Positions 19,225-33,505 are shown, counted from the stretch's first letter. The stretch: 64,000 nucleotides of DNA from Companilactobacillus zhachilii (GCF_003606365.2 NZ_CP031933.2:1-64000); one strand, 5' to 3'. Numbers and translations are program-made. The notes: generated by a model from the sequence alone, not told the origin.

Positions 19225-21927
19225 ATGCGTAAGAAAAAAATGGAACACAGATTAATTAAAAAAAGAAAAAAATGGCCATGGATTTTATTAACGTTAGTAC
19301 TACTGATTGTTTTGAGTATCGGAGCTTTCTGGTGGAAGTATGGCTATGATATTAGAAATACGATTGCTGACGGTTATTCATACAGTCAAGGATTGAAGAA
19401 ATCGGACTTTCATCCTAAAAATTCAACCGTTATATATGACCGTAACGGTAAAGAAATCAAAAAGTTATCGCAATCGAGTTCGAACTACACACCGATTAGT
19501 GGAATCAATCCGAAAATCAGTAAGGGATTAGTTGCTGTGGAAGACCAGCGTTTCTATATTCATCATGGGGTTGATCCATATGGTATTATGCGATCCACCG
19601 TTTCGACACTGTTGCATCGTCGGACTGAGGGTGGTTCAACGTTGACACAACAACTAGTTAAGAATGTTATCTTACAAGATCAGTCACAAAATTTGACCCG
19701 TAAATTAAAAGAAATGGTCATTGCCCAACAATTAGAGAAGAAGTTTACGAAGAAACAAATTCTCGAGTTTTATATAAATGATGTCTATATGGGGCACGGT
19801 TCATATGGATTTAGTGCGGCTTCAGACTACTACTTTTCACAGAATCAAAATGATTTATCAATCGATAAATTAGCGGTACTAGTCGGTATTCCTAATAACC
19901 CAGTTTATTATGACCCAGTAGCATTTCCTCAAAGAACTGTAAAACGTCGCAATATGATTTTATACATCTTCTATCAACAAGGTTTGATCTCAAAGAAGAC
20001 TTACCAAGAAGCTCGGACTAAGCCACTAGGATTGCAGATCAATGAGAAGAAATATGATAATGATGTTTCAAATAACTATGCCTTGAGCTATGCAGTATTT
20101 AATGCAACTGAAGAATTGATGAAATCGGCTGGATTTACGATGCGTTATGACTTCAAGGATGATGCTGATCGTAATGCCTACAATACGAGTTACCAACAAG
20201 CATACGAACGTGCTCATGGTCAATTAATGGATGGTGGCTACACGATTCAAACAACGATTGATGAGTCAGTTCAAAGTAAGATTGAAGAGTTAGTTAATAA
20301 TGCCTATAAGTCTTATACTGGCCGCGATGTTCATGGAAAGCTAGCACCACAAGTATCTAGCACCGTTATAGATAATAAAACGGGTGACGTTATAGCGATA
20401 GTCGGTGGAAGAACTACGAATGGTGATCAGGTTAATCGAGCGATAAGTGGATATCGCCAACCAGGTTCAACAGCTAAGCCAATCGTTGCGTATGCACCAG
20501 CATTTGAAAGAGGCTATTTGCCACAGAGTACCGTTATTGATTCGGCAGTTGGTAATCCGACCGTACATAACTGGTACAGTGGCTACACAGGCAGCAATAC
20601 TTTACGTCATGCTTTGGAAAACTCTATTAATACAATTGCTTACAAGTTGGCTGCCTCGGATACAAAGCATACTTATTATGATGATTTAGCTAAAATGGAA
20701 TTTGCCCGCTTAGACCCCAATCAAAAGGCTGATCCACGACTAGCTATCGGTTCATTTAAATATGGTGTCACAACTACGGAAATGGCATCAGCATACAGTT
20801 CATTCTCCCGTGGGGGCAAGTTTGTCCATCCAAGTAACTTGTCGAGTATTTATGATAATGATAACGGACGCTATATTTATCAAAATACGCATATGAAGAA
20901 GTCGGTTTACACCAAGAACGCCAGTTATATGATGATTAATACGATGCAATCCGTTATTACCGATGGACTTGGTAAAGCGGCCGCTTTGGATAACTATAAG
21001 TACACGGCCGGTAAGACAGGTACCACTGATGATACAAAGGATTCGTATTTTGTAGGAATGACACCTAGTTTTACGATTGCTAACTGGACAGGTAATGATG
21101 TGCCATCAACTTTGACCCAGAGCGAAGATGCTTTGGCAATGCAGGCCTTCAAAGCTGAAGGGGAGTATTTAGTTGATCATATGAAACAGAAACAGACTAA
21201 CTTCAAAAAGCCTAATACAGTTACTGTTAGTGGAAATAACTTGACTGTGAATACAAGTAATGAAAAACCAAGCATCCAAGATATCATTGATACTGATTTT
21301 TCAAAGTATAATTCAGAACAAGAAGATAAGAACACTAATCGACTCTATAACCTTGATTATCGAATTATTTATCACTTAACTAAGAAAGAAGAGTTTAAGC
21401 GAGAAGATAAGGTGCAAAAGGCCATCGATAAGTATAATGAGTCGCCAATAACGAAGGAGTCACAATACAATAAGAAGTTAAGCGAATTACAAAAGATACG
21501 TTATTTGAATGCTAACGTTAAACGTCAAAGTGCCAAGATTGATTTCAATAAACAAATTCTGGAATTACAGAAGGATTTGAATATGAGTCAGGCCATGTTC
21601 CAAGCAGCTAAGGATAATAAAAAAGTTGCAAAATATGAAGCTGAGAAAGAAGCAATTGAAACCCAACGGGCTCAAAAACGTCAATCAATGGTTGATAAAC
21701 TAATGCCGCAATATAATTCTCAACTTCAAAAGGTTAAAGAAGCTTATAAGAACGATGATTCAGATAAGGCGGACCAGAAACAGAAGTTAATCGATATTAT
21801 GGATGAGATTAGAAGTTATGGTGGAAATGTTCCTGACGTTAAAATTGATGCTAATGGGAATTCCACAACAAGTAGTTCTAGTTCTTCAAATGATTCATCA
21901 TCATCTTCTAATTTGAGTAGTAATTAA
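19225..21927 (+). CDS. Class A penicillin-binding protein (PBP1A/2A type)
   Basis: Bifunctional peptidoglycan synthase: GT51 glycosyltransferase plus transpeptidase; 900 aa. Basic N terminus and membrane helix (about 17-37). GT51 motifs EDQRFYIHHGVDP (106-118) and GGSTLTQQLVKN (136-147). Transpeptidase motifs S415-TAK, S467-IN and K597-TG are all present, so it should be active. After about residue 690 come a charged, predicted coiled-coil stretch and a Ser-rich tail (NSTTSSSSSSNDSSSSSNLSSN), longer than in most PBP1a proteins. RBS GGGGC. Co-directional with the anchored protein 9 nt upstream. Confidence 0.95.
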   Translation: MRKKKMEHRLIKKRKKWPWILLTLVLLIVLSIGAFWWKYGYDIRNTIADGYSYSQGLKKSDFHPKNSTVIYDRNGKEIKKLSQSSSNYTPISGINPKISKGLVAVEDQRFYIHHGVDPYGIMRSTVSTLLHRRTEGGSTLTQQLVKNVILQDQSQNLTRKLKEMVIAQQLEKKFTKKQILEFYINDVYMGHGSYGFSAASDYYFSQNQNDLSIDKLAVLVGIPNNPVYYDPVAFPQRTVKRRNMILYIFYQQGLISKKTYQEARTKPLGLQINEKKYDNDVSNNYALSYAVFNATEELMKSAGFTMRYDFKDDADRNAYNTSYQQAYERAHGQLMDGGYTIQTTIDESVQSKIEELVNNAYKSYTGRDVHGKLAPQVSSTVIDNKTGDVIAIVGGRTTNGDQVNRAISGYRQPGSTAKPIVAYAPAFERGYLPQSTVIDSAVGNPTVHNWYSGYTGSNTLRHALENSINTIAYKLAASDTKHTYYDDLAKMEFARLDPNQKADPRLAIGSFKYGVTTTEMASAYSSFSRGGKFVHPSNLSSIYDNDNGRYIYQNTHMKKSVYTKNASYMMINTMQSVITDGLGKAAALDNYKYTAGKTGTTDDTKDSYFVGMTPSFTIANWTGNDVPSTLTQSEDALAMQAFKAEGEYLVDHMKQKQTNFKKPNTVTVSGNNLTVNTSNEKPSIQDIIDTDFSKYNSEQEDKNTNRLYNLDYRIIYHLTKKEEFKREDKVQKAIDKYNESPITKESQYNKKLSELQKIRYLNANVKRQSAKIDFNKQILELQKDLNMSQAMFQAAKDNKKVAKYEAEKEAIETQRAQKRQSMVDKLMPQYNSQLQKVKEAYKNDDSDKADQKQKLIDIMDEIRSYGGNVPDVKIDANGNSTTSSSSSSNDSSSSSNLSSN

Positions 21928-21935
21928 ATCTCTTG

Positions 21936-21960
21936 TTCTTTCCGGCTAAGATTTTGTCTT
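21936..21960 (-). repeat. Family A terminal fragment
   Basis: TCTTTCCGGCTAAGATTTTGTCTTC resembles the CCGGCTAG end of family A; a similar piece lies at about 53243-53270. Without an arm partner it is a remnant. Confidence 0.4.
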
Positions 21961-21999
21961 CAGATGATATGTTCTATATAAATATTCTTTAAAAATGCA

Positions 22000-22115
22000 A
22001 CATATACGTGGGACAAAGCATGCTTTGTCCGCTTAAAACAAATAATAGCTCCAGCAATCCTAAATCGGATTACTGGAGCTATTATTTTAATGCTCGAAAG
22101 CTTGTATTGTGTTCT
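22000..22115. repeat. Family B convergent-gene terminator repeat, copy B1
   Basis: Inner stem AATAATAGCTCCAGCAATCC (22041-22060) pairs with GGATTACTGGAGCTATTATT (22067-22086), one mismatch. A palindromic GGACAAAGCATGCTTTGTCC precedes it at 22011-22030. A-rich DNA before and T-rich DNA after the stem suit termination in both directions. It separates the convergent PBP and permease genes. Confidence 0.8.
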
Positions 22116-22136
22116 TGCCTGTGCAGAGGCAACTAA

Positions 22137-23588
22137 TTAGATTTCATCTAATTCTTTATTAGTACGTTTGGCAATAGCAGGTAAGACCAATCCTAAAGCA
22201 ATTAAAGCTAGAGGTGTGATGATGTTAAGTGCTAATTGGAACCACCATGATGATGGATCTTGTGCCATGTTCATCTTAGGAACCATACCTAAGATACATG
22301 CGAAGGCTGTTAGGAAGAATGTCCAAAGACCTAATCCAAAGCCGACGTACTTGTTTTTAACAAACATATAATCTGATTGGAAACTGTCGATATGTTTTGA
22401 TAGCATCATGAATGCGAAGAATACCCATAGATAACGCATTGGCATAACGATTGAGTTAAGGTTCAACAACCAATTATATAAGTCATTCATACCATTGATA
22501 CCAAGAGCAGGCACAATGATCAAGATTGAAACAAGAATCGCAGTCAACTTGTAACCATTGATAGCTATACCGCGTTTGTTTTTCTTCAAAAGAGCTTTAG
22601 GGATGAACTTCTTATCAGCATCACCTAGAAGCATACGTAATGGTGCATCGATTGAGATAGCAAGTGCAGCCGCCGAAGCAACTGTATTAGTAATCGCAAA
22701 AGCCCAAACGAACAAGTTACCAACGTGGAAACTGTTACCTAAGAATTGGAAAGCTTGATAAGCACCGTTAGCCATAAGATCAGCTGGAATATGATTTGAG
22801 TTAACAATCATACCAATAGCGAATGATCCTAAAATGGCTGATACGGCAACCATAACAGCTAAGATAATCATACCAAGTGGGAATTCCTTAGAAGCATTCT
22901 TAGTCTTGTTAACGTATGGTGAAATCTTTTCAGAACCACCAACGGCAAAGACTAGCATGGAAATCGTCGTAAAGTATTGAAAGTCAAATTTCGGTATATA
23001 TGTGTGAATATCAGACATGTCTGGTGTAGCAATTGGAACATGAGTGATAAATGGAGCACTGACACCTAAGATAATGAAGAGCATTGACATGGCAAACATA
23101 GCGATACCAGCAATACTACCTAGGTTGTTAAGAATCGTTGTACCTTTACTTGCTAACCATACAAAGGCAAGAAAGATTATCAAACTAGCTCCTTGAACTA
23201 CTAATGGGGATGATGTCTTGATAAATGAACCGTTCCCCTTAAATAACCAGCTCAAACTAACCATGATAATTTGTGGCTTTTGAGCAAGATATGGTACGTG
23301 CACGACCCAATAAGTCCAAGCAGCAAAATAAGCTAACTTGTTATTAGAAAGTGCTTTGACCCAAGAGCTGACACCCCCGCCAGCTTCTTGGAAGGCTGAT
23401 CCTAACTGTCCAACCATTAAGGTATATGGGACAAAGTATAGAATCATGATTAAAATCCATGAAGTTACAACAGCTAAACCTTGATTGGCAAAGTTGTTGA
23501 TAACATTATTAAGACCCCAGACAGTGGTAAAGCCTAATAAGGCAATGTTCCACCATCTGAACGTCTTTGCATTACTTGCATCTGGCAT
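22137..23588 (-). CDS. APC-family amino-acid permease (YjeM-like)
   Basis: 483 aa, about 12 hydrophobic segments. N terminus NAKTFRWWNIALLGFTTVWGLNNVINNF and GSAFQEAGGGVSSWVK near residues 60-80 are typical of the glutamate/GABA-exchanger branch of the APC superfamily, best matching YjeM-type proteins from memory. The substrate is unknown. RBS AGGAGG on the minus strand, about 6 nt before ATG. Monocistronic: B1 lies downstream and a divergent promoter region upstream at 23589-23864. Confidence 0.85.
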   Translation of the reverse strand: MPDASNAKTFRWWNIALLGFTTVWGLNNVINNFANQGLAVVTSWILIMILYFVPYTLMVGQLGSAFQEAGGGVSSWVKALSNNKLAYFAAWTYWVVHVPYLAQKPQIIMVSLSWLFKGNGSFIKTSSPLVVQGASLIIFLAFVWLASKGTTILNNLGSIAGIAMFAMSMLFIILGVSAPFITHVPIATPDMSDIHTYIPKFDFQYFTTISMLVFAVGGSEKISPYVNKTKNASKEFPLGMIILAVMVAVSAILGSFAIGMIVNSNHIPADLMANGAYQAFQFLGNSFHVGNLFVWAFAITNTVASAAALAISIDAPLRMLLGDADKKFIPKALLKKNKRGIAINGYKLTAILVSILIIVPALGINGMNDLYNWLLNLNSIVMPMRYLWVFFAFMMLSKHIDSFQSDYMFVKNKYVGFGLGLWTFFLTAFACILGMVPKMNMAQDPSSWWFQLALNIITPLALIALGLVLPAIAKRTNKELDEI

Positions 23589-23864
23589 TATTCAAATCCT
23601 CCTACGAAGGTGATTATACAGGAAATATGCGCGCAAAACTTAAAAATAATAAGATAGTTTTTCCAATATATTCTACTTTATATTTACGTAAATAAATTTT
23701 GATAAAATTGACAGATGGTTTTAAAAAATTATAATTTAGGAATGCAGTGTTCAGCAGAAAAATTTTTAATCATACTGATTAAGCTGTATAATTGCATTCT
23801 ATCTACTATAATATAGAGAGAATTTGTTTTGAAACGTAGATAGCAAACTAAGCGGAGTTTATTT

Positions 23865-25019
23865 ATGGATAATAATAAAAACAATATGTCTAGAGAGCGC
23901 CGGCAAAGAGCGCGTAACAGTGCCTTAGCCTCTAACAATGGTGGTAAAATTAAGCGCCCATTTTTGAAAATATTGGGTCTGGTCTTTTTGGTCATGCTTT
24001 TCGTAATGGGTTCTTATGGATTTAGACTTTATGCTCAAACCCAGAATTCTATGGGTAAGACGTATAAAGCATTAGATGGTAAGAAGATTTCTACTCGAAT
24101 TAGAGATCAGAAACCTGTTTCTATTTTGTTATTAGGTGTTGATACAACTGACAATGGAATTCGAGATACTGAAAAGAATTATCGTGGTAACTCGGATACA
24201 ATGATCGTTGTAACGGTTAATCCTAAGACAAATAAAACGACAATGATGTCTATTCCAAGAGATTCGATGTCACAAATTTGGAAGAGCGAAACGAATAATA
24301 CTAAAAAGATTCAAAAAATTAATTCAGCCTATAATATCGGGAATGAAGAGAGTTCAGTTGCTACAACAGAGAAATTCTTGAATATACCGATCGATTATTA
24401 TGTTAAAGTTGATTTTAACTCGTTGACACAGATCGTAAATGCGGTCGGTGGTGTTGATGTTGATGTACCATTTAGCTTCTCGTATGGTGATACTGGACAA
24501 AAGGAATCCCATTTTAAGAAGGGTAAAATGCATTTGAACGGTAAACAGGCACTAGATTACTCAAGAATGCGTTATGAAGATCCTAAGGGTGACTATGGTC
24601 GTCAATTGAGACAACGTCAGGTTATTACAGCCATTATTAAAAGTGCTGCGAGTGCCAAGACGTTTACCCGTTATCAAAAAGTATTGGATAGTATCTCCAG
24701 TTCAATGACAACCAACTTGAGCTTTACTGATATGCAATCAATGTTCTTGAATTATCATGGTGCGGCGGCAAATATCGGTTCTGACCATGTCCAAGGTTAT
24801 GGCTCAATGATCAACGGTTCTTCGTATGAAGTGATTCCAACTAAGGAACTACAACGTGCATCGTCTAAGCTTAGAAAACAATTGGGCTTATCTGAAGAAG
24901 AACTAGATAATGAAGAAACAAGATTAAATACATTGAATGAAGATAATGGCTTCTCCTTTAAGAGTGAGAATTCTAACCAAAACTATACAATCTTTACACG
25001 AGATCAAACTTCTGAGTAG
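23865..25019 (+). CDS. LytR-CpsA-Psr (LCP) family protein
   Basis: 384 aa membrane-anchored phosphotransferase of the family that attaches wall teichoic acids or other glycopolymers to peptidoglycan. Arg-rich cytoplasmic tail, one membrane helix (about 34-54), then the LCP domain: ILLLGVDTTDNG, RGNSDTMIVVTVNPKTNKTTMMSIPRDS, VGGVDVDVPF, and LDYSRMRYEDPKGDYGRQLRQRQV. The two conserved Arg/Asp clusters are intact. TATAAT candidates at 23787-23792 and 23807-23812 lie upstream. Followed by its own terminator. Confidence 0.93.
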   Translation: MDNNKNNMSRERRQRARNSALASNNGGKIKRPFLKILGLVFLVMLFVMGSYGFRLYAQTQNSMGKTYKALDGKKISTRIRDQKPVSILLLGVDTTDNGIRDTEKNYRGNSDTMIVVTVNPKTNKTTMMSIPRDSMSQIWKSETNNTKKIQKINSAYNIGNEESSVATTEKFLNIPIDYYVKVDFNSLTQIVNAVGGVDVDVPFSFSYGDTGQKESHFKKGKMHLNGKQALDYSRMRYEDPKGDYGRQLRQRQVITAIIKSAASAKTFTRYQKVLDSISSSMTTNLSFTDMQSMFLNYHGAAANIGSDHVQGYGSMINGSSYEVIPTKELQRASSKLRKQLGLSEEELDNEETRLNTLNEDNGFSFKSENSNQNYTIFTRDQTSE

Positions 25020-25029
25020 GAATTTGACT

Positions 25030-25060
25030 AAAGACTGAGACAATAGTTTCAGTCTTTTTT
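25030..25060 (+). terminator. Terminator after the LCP gene
   Basis: AAAGACTGA (25030-25038) pairs with TCAGTCTTT (25049-25057), then a short T run. Confidence 0.9.
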
Positions 25061-25073
25061 ATATGGTTGACTA

Positions 25074-25254
25074 ATGCCGCTTCTGGGTGCGAGTGATGGA
25101 GTCCGCTGTGGGACCGGTTCGAGCCAAGGTCTCGAACCTCGATTTTGAACTTCGTGAAAACCGCACGAATTTCAAAATACGTCCTGTGGAGTTAGAGCTT
25201 TAGCTCTAACTCCACTATCACTGCTGGACTCCATCACTCGTACCCTCCAGCTAG
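25074..25254 (+). repeat. Family A structured repeat, copy A2
   Basis: Outer arms GGGTGCGAGTGATGGAGTCC and GGACTCCATCACTCGTACCC pair at 19 of 20 positions, although their sequence is unlike copy A1. Inner hairpins: GGTTCGAG-CCAAGGT-CTCGAACC, TTTTGAACTTCGTG/CACGAATTTCAAAA, and a perfect GGAGTTAGAGCT/AGCTCTAACTCC. The best-preserved copy. 25255-25430 after it is AT-rich with nothing else seen. Confidence 0.87.
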
Positions 25255-25430
25255 ATTATTATTAACTAAAGTAACTTAATTATAGATATTGTATTGTGCT
25301 AATTGTTTTTAGCTACCAATAATATTTAAGGTTAAAAATTCAAACTAGGTTTTATAACCTTATTGATAATTAACTGGTACATCGTGTTAGAAAAAAACAA
25401 ATTAAATAATTTAATACAGAGGAGATAAAT

Positions 25431-26975
25431 ATGAGCGTTTTAGAAGTACACGGCTTAACACAACAATTCTTAGATAAGAAATTGTACGATTCAGCCGATT
25501 TACAAGTTAATAAGGAGGATCATTTGGGGATTATTGGTCAAAATGGTGTGGGTAAGTCTACCTTTATCAAAATTTTGACTGGTCAAATTGAACCTGATGA
25601 GGGAAAAATCTCTTGGAAGAAGCATTTGACGATTGGTTATTTGGATCAACAAGCCAAATTAGCTCCAGGGATGACGATTTACGAGTATCTTAAAACAGCC
25701 TTTTCAAAGTTATATGAAACAAGCGATAAGCTAAACGATATTTACATGAATAACCCGACAGATGAAGACCTTGAAAAAGCTGGAAAGCTCCAAGAAATCT
25801 TAGATGCCAACGATTTCTATGAATTGGATACTAAGATTCAACAAGTTGCTACTGGTTTAGGACTTGATGCGATTGGATATGACCATGACGTTTCCAAACT
25901 AAGTGGTGGTCAACGGTCAAAGATTATTTTGGCTAAAATTTTGCTAGAACAACCAGATATGATTCTCTTGGATGAGCCAACTAACTACTTGGATACTAAC
26001 CATATTGACTGGCTAGCTGATTATTTGAATAATTTTGAAGGTGCTTTTATCGTAATTTCCCATGATTATGGCTTCCTGGACCGTATTATTAACTGTGTGG
26101 CTGATTTTGAGTTCGGTAAGATCACTAAGTATACTGGTTCTCTAAAGCAAGCCTTGAAGCAAAAGGCTGCTAATAAAGAAACATATATGAAGGCATACGT
26201 TAAGCAACAAGAGCAAATTTCGAAGACTAAGGCTTATATTAGAAAGTTTAAGGCTGGTTCTCGTTCAAAGAGTGCTAAGAGTAGGGAGAAACAGTTGGCC
26301 CATATGGACGTTTTGACACCTCCAGGGAATAAAACAGCAGCTAGTTTTGGTTTTCCATATATTGAAGTCCCTAGTTCACGTATGTTATTAGAAGTAAATG
26401 ACTTAAAAGTTGGTTATGATGGGAAGGCTCTATTTGATAAGGCCTTGAACTTCTCCATTGTGAGTGGCGAAAAAATGGTTATTAAAGGATTCAATGGTAT
26501 TGGTAAGTCAACATTGATCAAGACTCTATTGGGGATAATTCCACCTATTGATGGTAACTTTGATTTCTCAGAGACTGTTAAGATTGGCTACTTCAAACAA
26601 GATCTAGTGTGGAAGAATAATCTCGATTCGCCGTTCAAGTATATAAGCGAAGAGCACCCTGATAGGGATGGTAAGGAAGTTAGACGAGTATTAGCTAGAA
26701 CCGGACTAACTAATCAACAAATCATGTCTCAAATGCGTTCACTTTCTGGTGGCGAGCAGACTAAGGTTAAAATTGCGGACTTAATGTTCGATAATACTAA
26801 CTTCCTATTCATGGATGAACCAACAAACCATTTGGATGATGAATCTAAGGCGGCACTACGTAAAGGGCTTAGAAACTATGATGGATCAATGATTCTAGTA
26901 ACCCACGAAGAGGATTTCTATAGTAGTGATTGGATTGATAAGGTCTTAGATATTGAAAAGATCAAAGAAAATTGA
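25431..26975 (+). CDS. ABC-F family ATPase (YbiT/EttA-like)
   Basis: 514 aa, two ABC ATPase domains and no membrane segment, hence an ABC-F protein acting on the ribosome rather than a transporter. Walker A GQNGVGKST (36-44) and about 351-359 (GFNGIGKST); signatures LSGGQRSK and LSGGEQTK; Walker B LLDEPTNYLD and FMDEPTNHLD. The linker (about 230-300) is rich in Lys/Gln (YMKAYVKQQEQISKTKAYIR). The general type is certain; translation factor versus antibiotic protection cannot be told. RBS GAGGAG. Confidence 0.9.
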   Translation: MSVLEVHGLTQQFLDKKLYDSADLQVNKEDHLGIIGQNGVGKSTFIKILTGQIEPDEGKISWKKHLTIGYLDQQAKLAPGMTIYEYLKTAFSKLYETSDKLNDIYMNNPTDEDLEKAGKLQEILDANDFYELDTKIQQVATGLGLDAIGYDHDVSKLSGGQRSKIILAKILLEQPDMILLDEPTNYLDTNHIDWLADYLNNFEGAFIVISHDYGFLDRIINCVADFEFGKITKYTGSLKQALKQKAANKETYMKAYVKQQEQISKTKAYIRKFKAGSRSKSAKSREKQLAHMDVLTPPGNKTAASFGFPYIEVPSSRMLLEVNDLKVGYDGKALFDKALNFSIVSGEKMVIKGFNGIGKSTLIKTLLGIIPPIDGNFDFSETVKIGYFKQDLVWKNNLDSPFKYISEEHPDRDGKEVRRVLARTGLTNQQIMSQMRSLSGGEQTKVKIADLMFDNTNFLFMDEPTNHLDDESKAALRKGLRNYDGSMILVTHEEDFYSSDWIDKVLDIEKIKEN

Positions 26976-27004
26976 TTGTTTTCAAAAAAAAGTGAAAAAA
27001 GTAC

Positions 27005-27033
27005 TTGCATTGGTTTACCATTAACGGTAAGAT
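27005..27033 (+). promoter_or_regulatory. rrn promoter P1
   Basis: TTGCAT (27005-27010), 17-nt spacer, TAAGAT (27028-27033). First of three tandem promoters before the 16S gene. Confidence 0.7.
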
Positions 27034-27119
27034 ATTACCTGTTGTCACGAAGAGTCAACGACATCAACGCTTAGCAAGGATTTTGCTTAAACGTTGAAAT
27101 AATTATTTTAAATAAGTGC

Positions 27120-27148
27120 TTGACATTATGTTTTGAACTTGTTATGAT
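27120..27148 (+). promoter_or_regulatory. rrn promoter P2
   Basis: TTGACA (27120-27125), 17-nt spacer, TATGAT (27143-27148). Confidence 0.85.
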
Positions 27149-27233
27149 AATTAAGTTGACTCGCAAGAGACAGCGAGTAAGAATTTGATGAAATTATTCA
27201 TTAAATTCTTACAAAAATTATTTTAAAAAGTTC

Positions 27234-27262
27234 TTGACATTCATTTGTCAGCTTGATAAAAT
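27234..27262 (+). promoter_or_regulatory. rrn promoter P3
   Basis: TTGACA (27234-27239), 17-nt spacer, TAAAAT (27257-27262). It lies 114 bp after P2, about the same step as P1 to P2 (115 bp). Confidence 0.85.
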
Positions 27263-27418
27263 AATTAAGTCGCTGATGAGCGTAAGCGCTTAATCAGCTG
27301 GTAGACCTTTGAAAACTGAACAAAGTTTTAACACTAAATTGTGTAGGCCAACATTTATTTGTTGGATTTACAACGAAGTCAATTCGCTAGTATAATTTTT
27401 TATGAGTCACAAACTTTT

Positions 27419-28997
<1,579 letters not shown>

Positions 28998-29069
28998 GCT
29001 TATGCATCAACGGAAATACACAATTGTTAAAACTTTGTTTAGTTTTGAGAGGCCTACCGGGCGTTTTTC

Positions 29070-29144
<75 letters not shown>

Positions 29145-29168
29145 TTCTCATTTTAATAGTATTAAATT

Positions 29169-29241
29169 GGGGGCTTAGCTCAGCTGGGAGAGCACCTGCT
29201 TTGCAAGCAGGAGGTCATCGGTTCGATCCCGTTAGCCTCCA
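29169..29241 (+). tRNA. tRNA-Ala (TGC)
   Basis: 73-nt cloverleaf: acceptor GGGGGCT/AGCCTCC, anticodon loop TTTGCAA with TGC, T loop TTCGATC. CCA is not encoded. The Ile-Ala pair is the standard long-spacer arrangement. Confidence 0.96.
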
Positions 29242-29351
29242 TTGGCAGAAATGCCAATGTTCGTACCTTGAAAACTGGATATTAAGAATTAATGAATTAA
29301 AGAAACACCGAAAACTGCGCGATAAAAATGATTAATTTCATATTTTGTCAA

Positions 29352-32267
<2,916 letters not shown>

Positions 32268-32350
32268 AGTAAGAGTTTACAGCAGTTTGAAGTGATTCAG
32301 ATTTAATTCATTAACTTAATATCTAGTTTTGAAGGTACGAGCGAAAATAG

Positions 32351-32467
32351 TGTGGTGGCGATAGTGAGAAGGATACACCTGTTCCCATGCCGAACACAGA
32401 AGTTAAGCTTCTCCGCGCCGAAAGTAGTTGGTGGGAAACTACCCGCGAGGATAGGGAGTTGCCACGC
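32351..32467 (+). rRNA. rrf: 5S ribosomal RNA
   Basis: 117 nt. TGTGGTGGCGAT at the start pairs with GTTGCCACGC at the end; conserved CCATGCCGAACACAGAAGTTA in the middle. No tRNA cluster follows in this operon. Confidence 0.96.
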
Positions 32468-32474
32468 TAATGAT

Positions 32475-32504
32475 AAGGGATTGACGAAAGTCAGTTCCTT
32501 TTTT
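32475..32504 (+). terminator. rrn operon terminator
   Basis: AAGGGATTGAC (32475-32485) pairs with GTCAGTTCCTT (32490-32500) around GAAA, then T6. Confidence 0.9.
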
Positions 32505-32524
32505 CGTATCTAAAAGAAATAAAG

Positions 32525-32570
32525 AGAAGAGCCGTTTATGTCCCTGCCGGGATCATAAACGGCTCTTTGT
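32525..32570 (+). terminator. Second hairpin after rrn
   Basis: AAGAGCCGTTTATG (32527-32540) and CATAAACGGCTCTT (32554-32567) are perfect complements, with an inner TCCC/GGGA. Its T run is short, so it may be an RNase III site or a back-up terminator. Confidence 0.7.
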
Positions 32571-32722
32571 GTGCCCAAAGGAATCCAATTTCTACCTATT
32601 ATATAGGCTTGATTTTCAGATTAATAAAGGAAATATCTAATTATTTATGAAAATTATGAAAATAGAAACAATTAGTTCTATAATGGAGAGGTTGTCTACC
32701 ATTAAAGAGAGGGGAATTATAA

Positions 32723-33220
32723 ATGGTACATTTTTTGCGTAACAATAAAATTGCTTCAATAATTTTAGCAATTATCAGAATCTATTTAGGTGTCGAGTGG
32801 ACCTTGGCCGGATGGGAGAAGGTATCTGGTGGTGCTGCTGGTGCCGTTAAGGGACTAGTTGCTAATGCTATCAAGAATCCCGTTAAGGGACCTACTGGCG
32901 ATGTCGTATATCCATGGTTTAACAGCCTACTTAGTGGTATTTTGCCACACTACCGTGGAATGAGCTTTTTAGTTTCATGGGGAGAGTTGTTAGTCGGATT
33001 AGGATTGATCTTTGGTTGTTTGACAACAGCTGCTGTCTTCTTTGGATTGATGATGAATTTTTCATATTTATTAGCCGGTGCTATTTCTGTAAATCCATTG
33101 TATATTTTTCTGGAATATTTCATTATTATTGCTGGTTTTAATGCTGGTAAAATTGGTTTGGATTATTGGGTTATTCCTTGGATCAGAAAAAACATTTTCA
33201 AATCGAAAACTACAATATGA
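32723..33220 (+). CDS. DoxX-family membrane protein
   Basis: 165 aa with about four hydrophobic segments (roughly 13-30, 75-97, 100-120, 125-145). The pattern IIRIYLGVEWTLAGWEKVSGG and GWGELLVGLGLIFGC-like segments mark the DoxX/DoxD family. The role in lactobacilli is unknown; the family is linked to redox or thiosulfate-quinone enzymes elsewhere. Start ATG with RBS GAGGGG. Monocistronic between the rrn terminators and its own terminator. Confidence 0.85.
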   Translation: MVHFLRNNKIASIILAIIRIYLGVEWTLAGWEKVSGGAAGAVKGLVANAIKNPVKGPTGDVVYPWFNSLLSGILPHYRGMSFLVSWGELLVGLGLIFGCLTTAAVFFGLMMNFSYLLAGAISVNPLYIFLEYFIIIAGFNAGKIGLDYWVIPWIRKNIFKSKTTI

Positions 33221-33237
33221 TTTTTTAAATAAAATTA

Positions 33238-33270
33238 AAAAGAAACTGAAAATTTTTCAGTTTCTTTTTT
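33238..33270 (+). terminator. Terminator after the DoxX gene
   Basis: AAAAGAAACTGAAAA (33238-33252) pairs with TTTTCAGTTTCTTTT, followed by a long T run. The next 200 bases (33271-33487) are AT-rich; TATAAT at 33454-33459 is a candidate -10, with nothing else seen. Confidence 0.88.
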
Positions 33271-33487
33271 TTCTTTTTATGAAAATTGTATTTTTCTGAA
33301 TTAAGGAACGTATAGGCACTATACATATTTAAAATAAGGCGTAAAATAAAATATTGGTATAGATAATAAATTAAGTTCATATTTCTATAAAATTTCTGTC
33401 TATTTATTTAAGTAATGAAATGTGGTAGGTTACTAATATGGAAATTTATTTACTATAATATAATTGTTTTAAAATAAGATTGAATAT

Positions 33488-33505
33488 ATTCTATTAATAT
33501 AGAAT
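33488..33505. promoter_or_regulatory. Inverted repeat upstream of the Mga-type regulator
   Basis: ATTCTAT-TAAT-ATAGAAT, 7-bp arms, lies 28 nt before the TTG start. Possible operator, for instance for autoregulation; the A/T content makes chance possible. Confidence 0.35.

Noticed and set aside
23729..23995. Minus-strand 88-codon ORF overlapping the LCP gene start
   Set aside because: A shadow of the LCP coding region and its promoter; no RBS and no conserved features.
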